From an uncultured Cellulosilyticum sp. (lineage in GTDB: Bacteria > Bacillota > Clostridia > Lachnospirales > Cellulosilyticaceae), in NCBI GenBank assembly GCA_934725855.1, contig CAKVCL010000014.1:1-64000 (forward strand): DNA of 64,000 bases. The letters run 5' to 3'. The notes below the pieces were generated by a model. The model made no database searches, was not told the origin of the DNA, and worked only from the letters and a program-made list of their open reading frames with translations. The first letter of the stretch is position 1; every line of letters begins with the position of its first letter. The position numbers and the translations under genes were made by a program. Below, in pieces: positions 9,028-16,793 of this stretch.

Positions 9028-9915
9028 ACTAAAGTTTAAAAATATCATTTCATCTACTTGCCTGCAAAATCTCTTGTCCTCAATCATTCGCTCTGTAAGT
9101 GCTTTTACTTTTCTATATACAATTGATTCATGAATATCTAAATTTTTAGCTATCTGCGCCCATGATAGCCTACTCACTAAACCTAAAAAATAAATTGCAA
9201 TTCCTTTGGTAGTTAAATAGTCGTGTATTTTTTCTTTTTTTAGTTTCCACTTATGGCATAAATAGTCATACGCCTCTTGATAACTCATCTTTTTTATACC
9301 ATCTCTTCTTATATTATCATTTTCCTTTTTCTCAATGGTTATTGCTATTTCCTCGCTGTCGTCTACTACGTTTTGATCATTAATATACTGAATATATGCT
9401 TTTATACTTTCTTTTCTATTGTTTGAAATAGTGCTGAGTATAAAATCTACTTTAACAATATCTAATGAGTCCATTCCTTTCAAATACGCATGATAACTAC
9501 TCCATTTATATTTTACTGTTTCATCAACCATATCAGCTTTAACAGGATTAAGGTGTATATAGCGAGATGTATGCAATAATTGGGCATTGCTTTTAACCAA
9601 TACACTTGTGAAGCGACCTTGGAGCAGATGCCCCGTTCTGCCATATCTTTTATTAAAATATACCGTGTAACTAAGATTTAATCCCTGCATGACTTTAGAT
9701 ATATCTTGCTTATTATCATACACTAATATATGGACATGATTTGTCATCAAACAATAAGCATAGATACACATTTTATACTTTTCTGCATAATGCTTTAAAC
9801 GTATTAAATACTCTTCTCTATCTTTATCATCCAAAAAGATATCTTGCTTATTATTTCCTCTTGTACAAATATGATAAGTTCCATTTTCTATTTTTTCTCT
9901 GGCACATCTAGGCAT
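9022..9915 (-). CDS. REP-associated tyrosine transposase (RAYT, Y1/HUH family) with C-terminal DnaA-like HTH
   Basis: Single-strand DNA transposase of the IS200-like Y1 superfamily, REP-associated branch. The HUH motif is MTNHVHIL (His60, His62) and the catalytic tyrosine is Y119 in SRYIHLNPVKA; GHLLQGRF is another RAYT block. Typical IS200 TnpA is ~150 residues; this protein has 297. Residues ~205-290 (YQEAYDYLCHKW onward, with LSWAQIAKNLDIHESIVYRKV) look like a DnaA domain-IV-type helix-turn-helix. Ribosome binding site GAAGAAGGGAA. It sits alone between spoIIR and the germination operon, with a 25-bp-stem palindrome of the window's dispersed repeat 66 bp upstream and three copies beyond spoIIR. 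No insertion-sequence ends of its own were seen, as usual for RAYTs. I infer that it mobilises, or once mobilised, the repeat family. Confidence 0.9.
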   Translation of the reverse strand: MPRCAREKIENGTYHICTRGNNKQDIFLDDKDREEYLIRLKHYAEKYKMCIYAYCLMTNHVHILVYDNKQDISKVMQGLNLSYTVYFNKRYGRTGHLLQGRFTSVLVKSNAQLLHTSRYIHLNPVKADMVDETVKYKWSSYHAYLKGMDSLDIVKVDFILSTISNNRKESIKAYIQYINDQNVVDDSEEIAITIEKKENDNIRRDGIKKMSYQEAYDYLCHKWKLKKEKIHDYLTTKGIAIYFLGLVSRLSWAQIAKNLDIHESIVYRKVKALTERMIEDKRFCRQVDEMIFLNFSE

Positions 9916-9980
9916 TTTGTTCCCTTCTTCCTTTTAAAACATTATCTAATCATTGCCTTCTTATCTTCCTTTTATACACT

Positions 9981-10034
9981 AACGAAGTAGGGACAGGTCT
10001 TGCATAATGATGCAAGACCTGTCCCTACTTCGTT
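9981..10034. repeat. REP palindrome upstream of the RAYT gene (25-bp perfect stem, AATG loop)
   Basis: Arms 9981-10005 and 10010-10034 are perfectly complementary with a 4-nt loop. Each arm holds AGGGACAGGTCTTGCA preceded by CGAAGT, so a GTAG tetranucleotide precedes GGACAGG. It lies 66 bp before the RAYT start and 14 bp after the stop codon of the GerC-type gene, so it may also terminate the germination operon. Confidence 0.92.
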
Positions 10035-10047
10035 AACTACTATCTTT

Positions 10048-11190
10048 TTACTCAATAATTCCTGTGTTTTCTATCACAACATCGGTATTAAGATATATTT
10101 TTTTATCACTGATACTATCACTTGTTTTACTTTTTTCCCATAGTGAATAATTTTTTCTATATATTTCTAAGTTAATTGCCATAAAATCTGTATCCGTAAT
10201 TTTCTCTTTTTTTAGTGCCATATTAATCCTTTTATTTATTTCGTTGGTTAATAGTTTTTCTATTTCCTGTATGTCTCTCTTGTTAAATATCTGAGTATTC
10301 GTAGCAGATATCCCCTCTGTAATATCTCCTCTAATTAATAAATTAATTTTGACTTCAATACCTTGATTATCCCTAACTTCTATTTTCTTCTTTTTGTCCT
10401 CTACTGTATATGTTAAATAATCTCCTTTGTATTCAATAACAACAGGCATTCCTTCAATATCTCCTTGAAGAATATTCAATCCTTTTACTTCATCTGCACT
10501 TAACCAATCCACCAATTGGTAATCCTTAATGATTGCTGCCCCATTGATTTCAACTGATTTTTCATCACATTGAGATACAATAGGCAAGGTGGTTACTCCT
10601 GTTTCATGAATATCTCTTAGCATTTTGCCTAAATTCTTCTGTATGACACCTCCTTGAGTTTTAGCTTTGTTATTAAAGTATTGCATAATATAAAGGCCTA
10701 ATATTGGATTTTGATAGTTATCTCCTTTGGTAATTTCACTGGCTTTTCCCCTTACAGCAAGTATATTGGTTCCCCTACTAAATTCCATATTCCTAGATAA
10801 ACTATCCATTGCATTTTGAAATAATTTTTTATCTTTTAATAGCTCTTCACCTATAAAAACAGCTTTTACATGACTAAAAGTTAAGGTGTTTTGTAATTTA
10901 GCTTCCATTTCATCAATACTTTTCATTAAGGTTGGACTAATCGTAGTCATTTCTGTTTTTACGTCTTCTGATAAACTTTCTTTTCCTGACAACTTCTTAA
11001 CATCAGGAATAGTATAAGTGATTTCATAGTAATCGCCTTCTCCAATTTTAGAATCAACATTACTTGCTTTATCTAAAGCAATTTCTAATACCACATGCCT
11101 ATCATTAAGCTCAACACTATCCCAGCATCCTGTAAGACAAAACATAAGACATATCAATAAAATGACACAAATTATTTTCTTTTTCATCAC
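10048..11190 (-). CDS. GerC-family (Ger(x)C) spore germination lipoprotein
   Basis: Lipoprotein subunit of a GerA-type germinant receptor in the spore inner membrane. The N-terminus is a lipoprotein signal with lipobox LTGC (Cys near residue 22) followed by the diagnostic WDSVELNDRHVV. The rest fits Ger(x)C: EMEAKLQNTLTFSHVKAVFIGEE and the FNKRDIQEIEKLLTNEINKRI helix region. Length of 380 is normal. Two adjacent methionines could start it; the coding region overlaps the GerB-type stop codon by 4 bp (ATGA-type), indicating translational coupling. It is the last gene of the operon and is followed by the RAYT-side palindrome. Confidence 0.92.
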   Translation of the reverse strand: MMKKKIICVILLICLMFCLTGCWDSVELNDRHVVLEIALDKASNVDSKIGEGDYYEITYTIPDVKKLSGKESLSEDVKTEMTTISPTLMKSIDEMEAKLQNTLTFSHVKAVFIGEELLKDKKLFQNAMDSLSRNMEFSRGTNILAVRGKASEITKGDNYQNPILGLYIMQYFNNKAKTQGGVIQKNLGKMLRDIHETGVTTLPIVSQCDEKSVEINGAAIIKDYQLVDWLSADEVKGLNILQGDIEGMPVVIEYKGDYLTYTVEDKKKKIEVRDNQGIEVKINLLIRGDITEGISATNTQIFNKRDIQEIEKLLTNEINKRINMALKKEKITDTDFMAINLEIYRKNYSLWEKSKTSDSISDKKIYLNTDVVIENTGIIE

Positions 11191-12275
11191 TTAATCCCCC
11201 TTATTTTAGCCACAAGTAATAAAAATAAGGGAATTGGAATTAAAAACCAAACTCCAAAATAATACTCAAATCTTAAATAATAGTCGTATACTGCTCCTAA
11301 ATCATGTGGATACAATGCAACCAATAAGATGATTGGAATCACAGGTAATACAAAAATATTCTCCCTTTTAAATTTACAAACTCTACTACCTATTAGTGAA
11401 ATAACGTAAATGCTAATTCCTACATACATATATGCACTGAAAATCCATATAATCAACATTAGAATTTCTTGATTTTCTGCAATTGTATTATTCATCCCTA
11501 TACTCTTCATTAGTACAATAGTTGGCCACATCTGCCTTTGTACCTCATTCACTCCATTTTGAGCAATGCACAACAAAGTAATAAGTGCCTGTAATATACC
11601 AATAGTAATAATGGCTCCAACTCCAGCCTTTCGACATTTATTAGGCCTATCCATAAGACCATTAAGCATTAGCAAAATTTCAATTGGCACAAAAATGCAA
11701 CTCGTCAGACCTGTCCCCACCCATAAACTTCTTCCGTTTATAGGGATAAATGGTAATACTTCTTTATAATCTACTCTAAAAATAGAAATTCCTAATGCAA
11801 TAAATAGCGGTATTCCCATAAAAAATATAACTATCTCACTCATTCTTCCTGTTGCTTCAATTCCTGATTTAACTAGATAAGCTGCTGCAAGTGTAATGAT
11901 TATCATAATAACTACAGTAGGCGTCTTTTGTAGCATAATCTGTGAAATCAATTCCCCAAACATCCTTAGTTCCAATCCAGCACTCACTATCAATTTTACT
12001 GCAAATAAAACTACTACTATCCAAGCAATGCCTTTAGGAAATATCACTTTAACAATTTCAACCAATGTACACTCTGGAAACCTAATAGTTAAACTGGTAA
12101 CCCCTAATAAATACACTAATCCTACTACAATTGAAATAATGGGTATGATATACCCATTTCTTCCCCAGTAATATGTTCCAACTCTTGGCATAATTAATAA
12201 ATTCATATTAAACATCTGTAAAATAAGTAATATCATCATCTGTCTGACAGATATCTTACCATTATGTGAAAACAT
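11187..12275 (-). CDS. GerB-family spore germination permease
   Basis: Integral membrane subunit of the GerA-type receptor, in the endospore-germination branch of the APC superfamily. About ten hydrophobic segments cover residues 10-355, beginning ISVRQMMILLILQMFNMNLLIMPR. The family block PFIPINGRSLW precedes VGTGLTS at residues ~185-191, which is encoded by an in-frame copy of the dispersed repeat (11704-11720) in the loop before a membrane helix. Ribosome binding site GGAGAG. It lies between the GerA- and GerC-type genes; the 207-bp gap before it is unusual for a ger operon and is filled with repeat copies. The germinant is unknown. Confidence 0.92.
   Translation of the reverse strand: MFSHNGKISVRQMMILLILQMFNMNLLIMPRVGTYYWGRNGYIIPIISIVVGLVYLLGVTSLTIRFPECTLVEIVKVIFPKGIAWIVVVLFAVKLIVSAGLELRMFGELISQIMLQKTPTVVIMIIITLAAAYLVKSGIEATGRMSEIVIFFMGIPLFIALGISIFRVDYKEVLPFIPINGRSLWVGTGLTSCIFVPIEILLMLNGLMDRPNKCRKAGVGAIITIGILQALITLLCIAQNGVNEVQRQMWPTIVLMKSIGMNNTIAENQEILMLIIWIFSAYMYVGISIYVISLIGSRVCKFKRENIFVLPVIPIILLVALYPHDLGAVYDYYLRFEYYFGVWFLIPIPLFLLLVAKIRGIK
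11704..11720. repeat. In-frame REP-like unit inside the GerB-type permease gene
   Basis: A full-length unit, GTCAGACCTGTCCCCAC on the plus strand, reads V-G-T-G-L-T in the permease frame. It is the same six-residue peptide that the repeat codes at 2047-2061 in the polysaccharide deacetylase gene. Confidence 0.85.
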
Positions 12276-12324
12276 TTATATCTCTCCAAGCCTATTCTTA
12301 TCGTTCACTCTATCAGTCTATTTA

Positions 12325-12472
12325 TCAGACCTGTCCCCTCTCGCTCTTCTATTATTTTTGATGGTTTGACCTCTAACTTCTATTCTTTTTTATTGCTATC
12401 AGTCAAACCTGTCCCTGATTTTAGCCTATTTTTAAAACCTGTCCCCTTTTAAATATTCAGACCTGTCCCCAC
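12325..12472. repeat. Cluster of four REP-like units between GerA- and GerB-type genes
   Basis: Same-orientation units TCAGACCTGTCCCCTC (12325-12340), GTCAAACCTGTCCCTG (12402-12417), AAAACCTGTCCCC (12434-12446) and TCAGACCTGTCCCCAC (12457-12472). Two of them are diverged at the AGACC part. They account for most of the 207-bp gap inside the operon. No promoter is obvious in it. Confidence 0.85.
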
Positions 12473-12482
12473 CTGATTTTAC

Positions 12483-14102
12483 CTATTTATCTTGCTTTTT
12501 TGTGCTTGCTGGTGGCACATCACCCATTTGCTTTCCTTTTTTTAGCCTAAGTCTTGTTCGTTGCATTTGGCGGGCAAAAATCGGTCTAGTTGTTTGCATA
12601 AATGTGGGAAATCTTAAAACGGTATCTTTTAAATCACTAGCTCCATTTTGGTCTGAAGTATTATACGGTGCCAAATAAGGTGTTTTAAAGCTTTCTAATG
12701 AAGATAAATGTGCTATCACTAATAGCATTGCAATGAAAAAACCATATAATCCAAACATTGCACATAGTACAATGAACAAATATCTCACTAGTCTAAATGC
12801 TGATGTCAAGTTATAATCAGGTATTCCAAATGTACATATCGCAGTAAATGCAACAATAATAATAATCATAGGACTAATAATATTAGCATCAACTAATGCT
12901 TGTCCAATTACTAGACCTCCTACCAGTGAAACAACATGCCCAATAGCTCCAGGGGCCCTAATTCCTGCTTCCCTAAACAATTCAAATATAATTTCCATCA
13001 ATATAATCTCTGTTACCGTCGAAAATGTAATCCCCTCTCGTGATGCAGCTATTGTTATTGCAAATGGGGTTGGTAATATATCTGGATGAAAATTTAAAGC
13101 TGCAATATATAACCCCGGAAGAGTAAATGAAAGAAAAGATACTAAATATCTGAGCATTCTTGTAAAACTCATAATCTGCCACCTCTGATAATAGTCTTCA
13201 GAGGCTTGATAAAAAGCATTTAATGTAGCTGGTACAATAATTCCAAAAGGTGATGTATCTACCAATATGCCTACTTTTCCTTCTAATAAACTTGCTGCAA
13301 ATTTATCTGGCCTTTCTGTTGCTTGAGTCTGTGGAAATGGACTCTTCCAGCTGTCTTCAATCAATTGTTCTATATATCCACTATCCAAAATAGCATCAAT
13401 CACATATTTATTTAATCTAGTCATCACTTCTTCAATAAGTTCAGGCTTTGCAATATCTTCTATATAAGCTACCACCACATCCGTTTTACTTCTTGTCCCA
13501 TAACTAATTGCTTTAAATTTAAGCTTTGTATCACGAATCCTTCTTCTTACTAGAACCGTATTAAACCTAATGGTTTCAGTAAATCCTTCCCTTGGTCCAC
13601 GAACAACATTTTCAGTAGAAGGTTCACTAACTCCTCTTCCCGGCCATCCTCTAGTTGCGATAACAAGCCCTTTTTCACAGCCTTCTACAAAAATAGCACT
13701 ATCCCCAGATAAAACAGCCTTAACCATGTCTTCCATTTTCTCTACTTCTTTTACATCAAACGTAGCCGAAAAATGTTGCATAATAAGCTGTGTTCTAGTA
13801 TTCTCCTGACCCTTAATTTCACCATTAAGATTTTTATAATTAAGCAAAGTAGTCAGTAAATATTTTTCCAATATGTCTCTATTAATTAATCCATCTGTAT
13901 AAACACCATATATTCGAAAAATTTCTTCTCCTTCTACCTTTACTTCTCTTTTTACAATATCTGCACAGTCCTTAAATAGCATTTCAATATTTTTGATATT
14001 AACATCCATATCTGCAGATATTTCAAGTTTAACCTCATTATTTTCATCATGTAGCTCATCTTCTGGACTTACTACTAAACTACTTATGTCTTTTTTCTTC
14101 AT
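12483..14102 (-). CDS. GerA-family spore germination protein (receptor A subunit)
   Basis: Large subunit of a GerA-type receptor, spore inner membrane. A soluble N-terminal half (to ~residue 280) includes the diagnostic RGWPGRGVSEPSTENVVRGP and GFTETIRFNTVLVRRRI blocks. The C-terminal half carries about five membrane helices with TLPGLYIAALNFHPD, EIILMEIIFELFREAGIRAP and IGHVVSLVGGLVIGQA, all typical. A polar, basic tail ends the protein. Length of 539 is slightly long but normal. Ribosome binding site AAAGGAG. It is 18 bp after the small membrane-protein gene, so both probably share a transcript. A forespore promoter is expected, but I found no convincing sigma-G site. Confidence 0.94.
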   Translation of the reverse strand: MKKKDISSLVVSPEDELHDENNEVKLEISADMDVNIKNIEMLFKDCADIVKREVKVEGEEIFRIYGVYTDGLINRDILEKYLLTTLLNYKNLNGEIKGQENTRTQLIMQHFSATFDVKEVEKMEDMVKAVLSGDSAIFVEGCEKGLVIATRGWPGRGVSEPSTENVVRGPREGFTETIRFNTVLVRRRIRDTKLKFKAISYGTRSKTDVVVAYIEDIAKPELIEEVMTRLNKYVIDAILDSGYIEQLIEDSWKSPFPQTQATERPDKFAASLLEGKVGILVDTSPFGIIVPATLNAFYQASEDYYQRWQIMSFTRMLRYLVSFLSFTLPGLYIAALNFHPDILPTPFAITIAASREGITFSTVTEIILMEIIFELFREAGIRAPGAIGHVVSLVGGLVIGQALVDANIISPMIIIIVAFTAICTFGIPDYNLTSAFRLVRYLFIVLCAMFGLYGFFIAMLLVIAHLSSLESFKTPYLAPYNTSDQNGASDLKDTVLRFPTFMQTTRPIFARQMQRTRLRLKKGKQMGDVPPASTKKQDK

Positions 14103-14120
14103 AAGCCACTCCTTTCACCC

Positions 14121-14312
14121 CTAATTCACACAAATAATTAATCCACATACTCCAATCACTAAATAGACGTATCCTACAACCCGTGAGACCTGTCCCTCTC
14201 TTCTTAAATCCTGTGAGATAAAGTTAGAACTCTGTACAAAAGCCATATATAGGCCTATTACTAGTATTAATAATGTTACATAAATTGAAAAATAGTGTTT
14301 TATCCATAGCAT
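14121..14312 (-). CDS. Small two-helix membrane protein leading the germination operon
   Basis: About 63 residues with two hydrophobic segments (LWIKHYFSIYVTLLILVIGLY region and VVGYVYLVIGVCGLIICV) joined by a short charged loop. I chose the ATG at 14312 because GGGTGAT precedes it; the upstream TTG at 14324 lies within that ribosome binding site. The loop contains EGQVSR, encoded by an in-frame dispersed-repeat copy (14185-14197). Small membrane proteins occur at the head of other germination operons, for example GerD/GerX-like accessory genes, but no family name can be assigned. An accessory role in receptor assembly is inferred from position only. Confidence 0.6.
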   Translation of the reverse strand: MLWIKHYFSIYVTLLILVIGLYMAFVQSSNFISQDLRREGQVSRVVGYVYLVIGVCGLIICVN

Positions 14313-14382
14313 TGCATCACCCAAATAATAATTTTTTTATATTCATAAGCATTATCTGTAGTTCTTCCAAAATTATTCAAGT

Positions 14383-14434
14383 CAAAAAGGTGGGGACAGG
14401 TCTGACTTCTGTCAGACCTGTCCCCACCTTTTTG
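14383..14434. repeat. REP palindrome (24-bp stem) after the LacI-type regulator gene
   Basis: Arms 14383-14406 and 14411-14434, perfect 24-bp stem with a TTCT loop; each arm contains GGTGGGGACAGGTCTGAC. It starts seven bases past the regulator's stop codon and has A/T tracts at the stem base, so it resembles an intrinsic terminator read from either strand. Confidence 0.9.
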
Positions 14435-14441
14435 CTAGCTT

Positions 14442-15452
14442 CTATATAATCTTGTAGCAGGATTCACCCTCTACTAATTCTACTTCTAAGAACATATGCG
14501 TATTTTGTATTTTTCCTTCAAGCAGTTTTAGTATAAGTTCTATGCTTAATTCACTCATTTCTTTCTTAGGTTGCTTAATGGTTGTTATAGATGGTTGATA
14601 ATATTTTGCCATATCCATTCCATCGAATCCTACTATTGCAATATTTTGGCCTATTTTTCTACCTATGTCTGTGCTTGCTTTTGAAGCACCCATAGCCATT
14701 ATATCTGAAATTGCAAATAATGCTGTTATTTCAGGCGATTGTTTTAATAATTTTTTAGTTTGCTTATATGCATCCTCGCATTCATATTCTCCATACACTA
14801 TGTATTTCTCATTATATTCTATATTATAATGCGCTAATGCTTCTTTATATCCTTCATAACGTTCCTTACTAATGCCGTAATCTTGTTTTTCCCCTAAAAT
14901 GAGTCCAATATTTCTATGTCCATTTTCAATCAAATACTGAGTAGCTCTAAATGCTGCTTCTTTATTATTGATACTTATTGATGAACATCTTTTGAGTTTC
15001 TTTCTCATAGCTGCTTCTACGGAAACAAGTACAATAGGCACATCTTCAACTTCTTCTAAATCTTCATCTTTTAAATCTATAAAGTTCCCTCCAAGGCAAA
15101 TAATCCCTTGTAAACGTTTCTCTTTAATAAAGCCCAGAAGCGTCCCCACATCATTTTGATTATTATGATGTTGCAAAATCATCGTATATCCTGCATCCTG
15201 TATTCCGACACTGACTATTTTTAATATTTCTGAGAAAAATGGATTAAATACTCCTTTTACAAGTATTCCTATATTCTTCGTATTGCTTTGTTTTAAAATT
15301 CTAGCACTATTATTGGGGATATAATTATTTTCTTTAATAATCTCCAACACTCTTTCTCTAGTCTTTTCATTTACATCAGGATGATTATTGAGCACTCTAG
15401 AAACTGTACTTACACCTACGTGAGCAATTGCAGCAATGTCTTTTATATTCAT
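14442..15452 (-). CDS. LacI/GalR-family transcriptional regulator, probable regulator of fruKA
   Basis: N-terminal helix-turn-helix MNIKDIAAIAHVGVSTVSRV with hinge helix NNSARILKQ, then a periplasmic-binding-protein-like sensor domain (NIGILVKGVFNPFFSEILK, ALFAISDIMAMGA, VGFDGMDMAKYYQP, TTIKQPKKEM). The reading frame extends six codons upstream, but the ATG at 15452 has GGGGA at the right distance and gives the canonical LacI start. It is divergent from fruK-fruA, so control of fructose uptake is likely; the effector could be fructose-1-phosphate, as in FruR/Cra-like proteins, or another sugar phosphate. A good promoter lies at 15568-15596. Confidence 0.9.
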   Translation of the reverse strand: MNIKDIAAIAHVGVSTVSRVLNNHPDVNEKTRERVLEIIKENNYIPNNSARILKQSNTKNIGILVKGVFNPFFSEILKIVSVGIQDAGYTMILQHHNNQNDVGTLLGFIKEKRLQGIICLGGNFIDLKDEDLEEVEDVPIVLVSVEAAMRKKLKRCSSISINNKEAAFRATQYLIENGHRNIGLILGEKQDYGISKERYEGYKEALAHYNIEYNEKYIVYGEYECEDAYKQTKKLLKQSPEITALFAISDIMAMGASKASTDIGRKIGQNIAIVGFDGMDMAKYYQPSITTIKQPKKEMSELSIELILKLLEGKIQNTHMFLEVELVEGESCYKII

Positions 15453-15470
15453 ACAAATTCCCCAATCCAC

Positions 15471-15872
15471 TTAATATTTCTTCTATCCATTCTGCTTAGT
15501 TTACCTAATATCCGTTAACTTTTTACTAAATTTTAATTTAATTTTTCTACACAGTATTAACACATTTATCATATCTTATGAGTATTAAAAAATCAATTTC
15601 TACTCTCTTTGTGCATCAACTTATTCTTATTTTATTTAATTCATTTTGTCCATAATCAATCCTTTATCTCACTGCATTTTATGCTAATATTATTTGGTTT
15701 TCTTGGAAATGCTAACTATAAAATATCATTTTTAACAAATTATCTGCACGAAATATATGTAATTAATACTGTTTTACTTTACTTATATGCACTAGGACTT
15801 TATAATGGTATTTATGGCTAAAAAATTTGAAGTAATTTACAATTTTATTTTTTTATGTAAGGAGGCAAAATA
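15471..15872. other. Divergent intergenic region between the LacI-type regulator and fruK
   Basis: About 400 bp, very AT-rich. It holds the regulator's promoter at 15568-15596. No fruK promoter or palindromic operator stands out. A 70-codon plus-strand frame (15609-15821) exists, but it is hydrophobic, lacks a ribosome binding site and is probably chance. Confidence 0.5.
15568..15596 (-). promoter_or_regulatory. Sigma-A promoter of the LacI-type regulator
   Basis: Minus strand TTGATT (15596-15591), 17-bp spacer, TATGAT (15573-15568). It lies ~115 bp upstream of the regulator's ATG. Confidence 0.5.
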
Positions 15873-16775
15873 ATGATTTATACAGTAACTTTAAATCCTT
15901 CTTTAGATTACGTTATGCACTTAGATAACTTAGAAGTAAGTGGTGTTAATAGAAGTAAAAAAGAAGAAGTATATCCTGGTGGAAAAGGAATCAATGTTTC
16001 TATTGTTCTTAATAACTTACGCATTCCTAATAAAGCACTAGGTTTTATTGCTGGTTTTACAGGAAATGAAATCGACCGGATTATGAAACAACTCGGAACC
16101 AGCACTGATTTTATTATGCTTGACCAAGGTATTTCAAGAGTGAATGTTAAGCTTGAAGCTGGCAAAGAAACTGAAATTAACGGTATGGGTCCAAGAATTA
16201 CTCCAGCTGATGTTAGAGAACTTTATGCTAAATTAGATGAAATCCAAGATGGCGACTTTTTAGTTCTTGCAGGCAGTATTCCAAACAGTGTTCCAGATAG
16301 CATTTACCAAGATATCATGAAAGAGCTTTCTCATAAAAACATTAATATTGTTGTAGATGCAACTAAAAATCTACTTCTTAATGTTCTTAAATACAAACCA
16401 TTCCTTATCAAACCAAATCACATTGAACTTGCCCAAATGTTTAATGTCACCCTCCATTCTGATGAAGAAATTGTTACTTACGCTCGTAAGCTTCAAGAAA
16501 TGGGGGCACAAAATGTGCTTATTTCTATGGGTGGGGACGGTTCTATCCTTATTACAAGTGAAGGCGAAGTAGTAAAGATTACCGTGCCAAAAGGAACAGT
16601 AGTAAATACTGTAGGTTCTGGTGACTCAATGGTAGCTGGATTTATTGCTGGCTATTTAAAATCAAAAGATTTAAAACAAGCATTAAAATTCGCAACTGCT
16701 ACAGGTAGTGCCACAGCCTTCTCTACATGGCTTGCTACAAAAGATACGATTGATGACTTACTTTCTCAACTTTAA
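15873..16775 (+). CDS. fruK: 1-phosphofructokinase
   Basis: PfkB-family kinase phosphorylating fructose-1-phosphate to fructose-1,6-bisphosphate. Starts MIYTVTLNPSLDYVMHLD, the classic FruK N-terminus. Other blocks are YPGGKGINVSIVLNNL (substrate site), VLAGSIPNSVP, FLIKPNHIEL and the C-terminal PfkB signature TVVNTVGSGDSMVAGFIAGY with catalytic Asp in GSGDS. At 300 residues it is normal. AAGGAGG precedes ATG. It is followed 18 bp later by the fructose PTS gene, forming a standard fruKA operon. Tagatose-6-phosphate kinase is a possible alternative, but the PTS neighbour supports fructose-1-phosphate. Confidence 0.94.
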   Translation: MIYTVTLNPSLDYVMHLDNLEVSGVNRSKKEEVYPGGKGINVSIVLNNLRIPNKALGFIAGFTGNEIDRIMKQLGTSTDFIMLDQGISRVNVKLEAGKETEINGMGPRITPADVRELYAKLDEIQDGDFLVLAGSIPNSVPDSIYQDIMKELSHKNINIVVDATKNLLLNVLKYKPFLIKPNHIELAQMFNVTLHSDEEIVTYARKLQEMGAQNVLISMGGDGSILITSEGEVVKITVPKGTVVNTVGSGDSMVAGFIAGYLKSKDLKQALKFATATGSATAFSTWLATKDTIDDLLSQL

Positions 16776-16793
16776 TGACAACGGAGGCTAACA

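Noticed and set aside
15609..15821. 70-codon frame upstream of fruK
   Set aside because: No ribosome binding site, composition dictated by AT-rich DNA and no recognisable family; probably chance.
16529..16546. GGTGGGGACGGTTCT in fruK as a repeat copy
   Set aside because: It codes the conserved SMGGDGSI stretch of PfkB kinases and differs from the core (GACGGTT).
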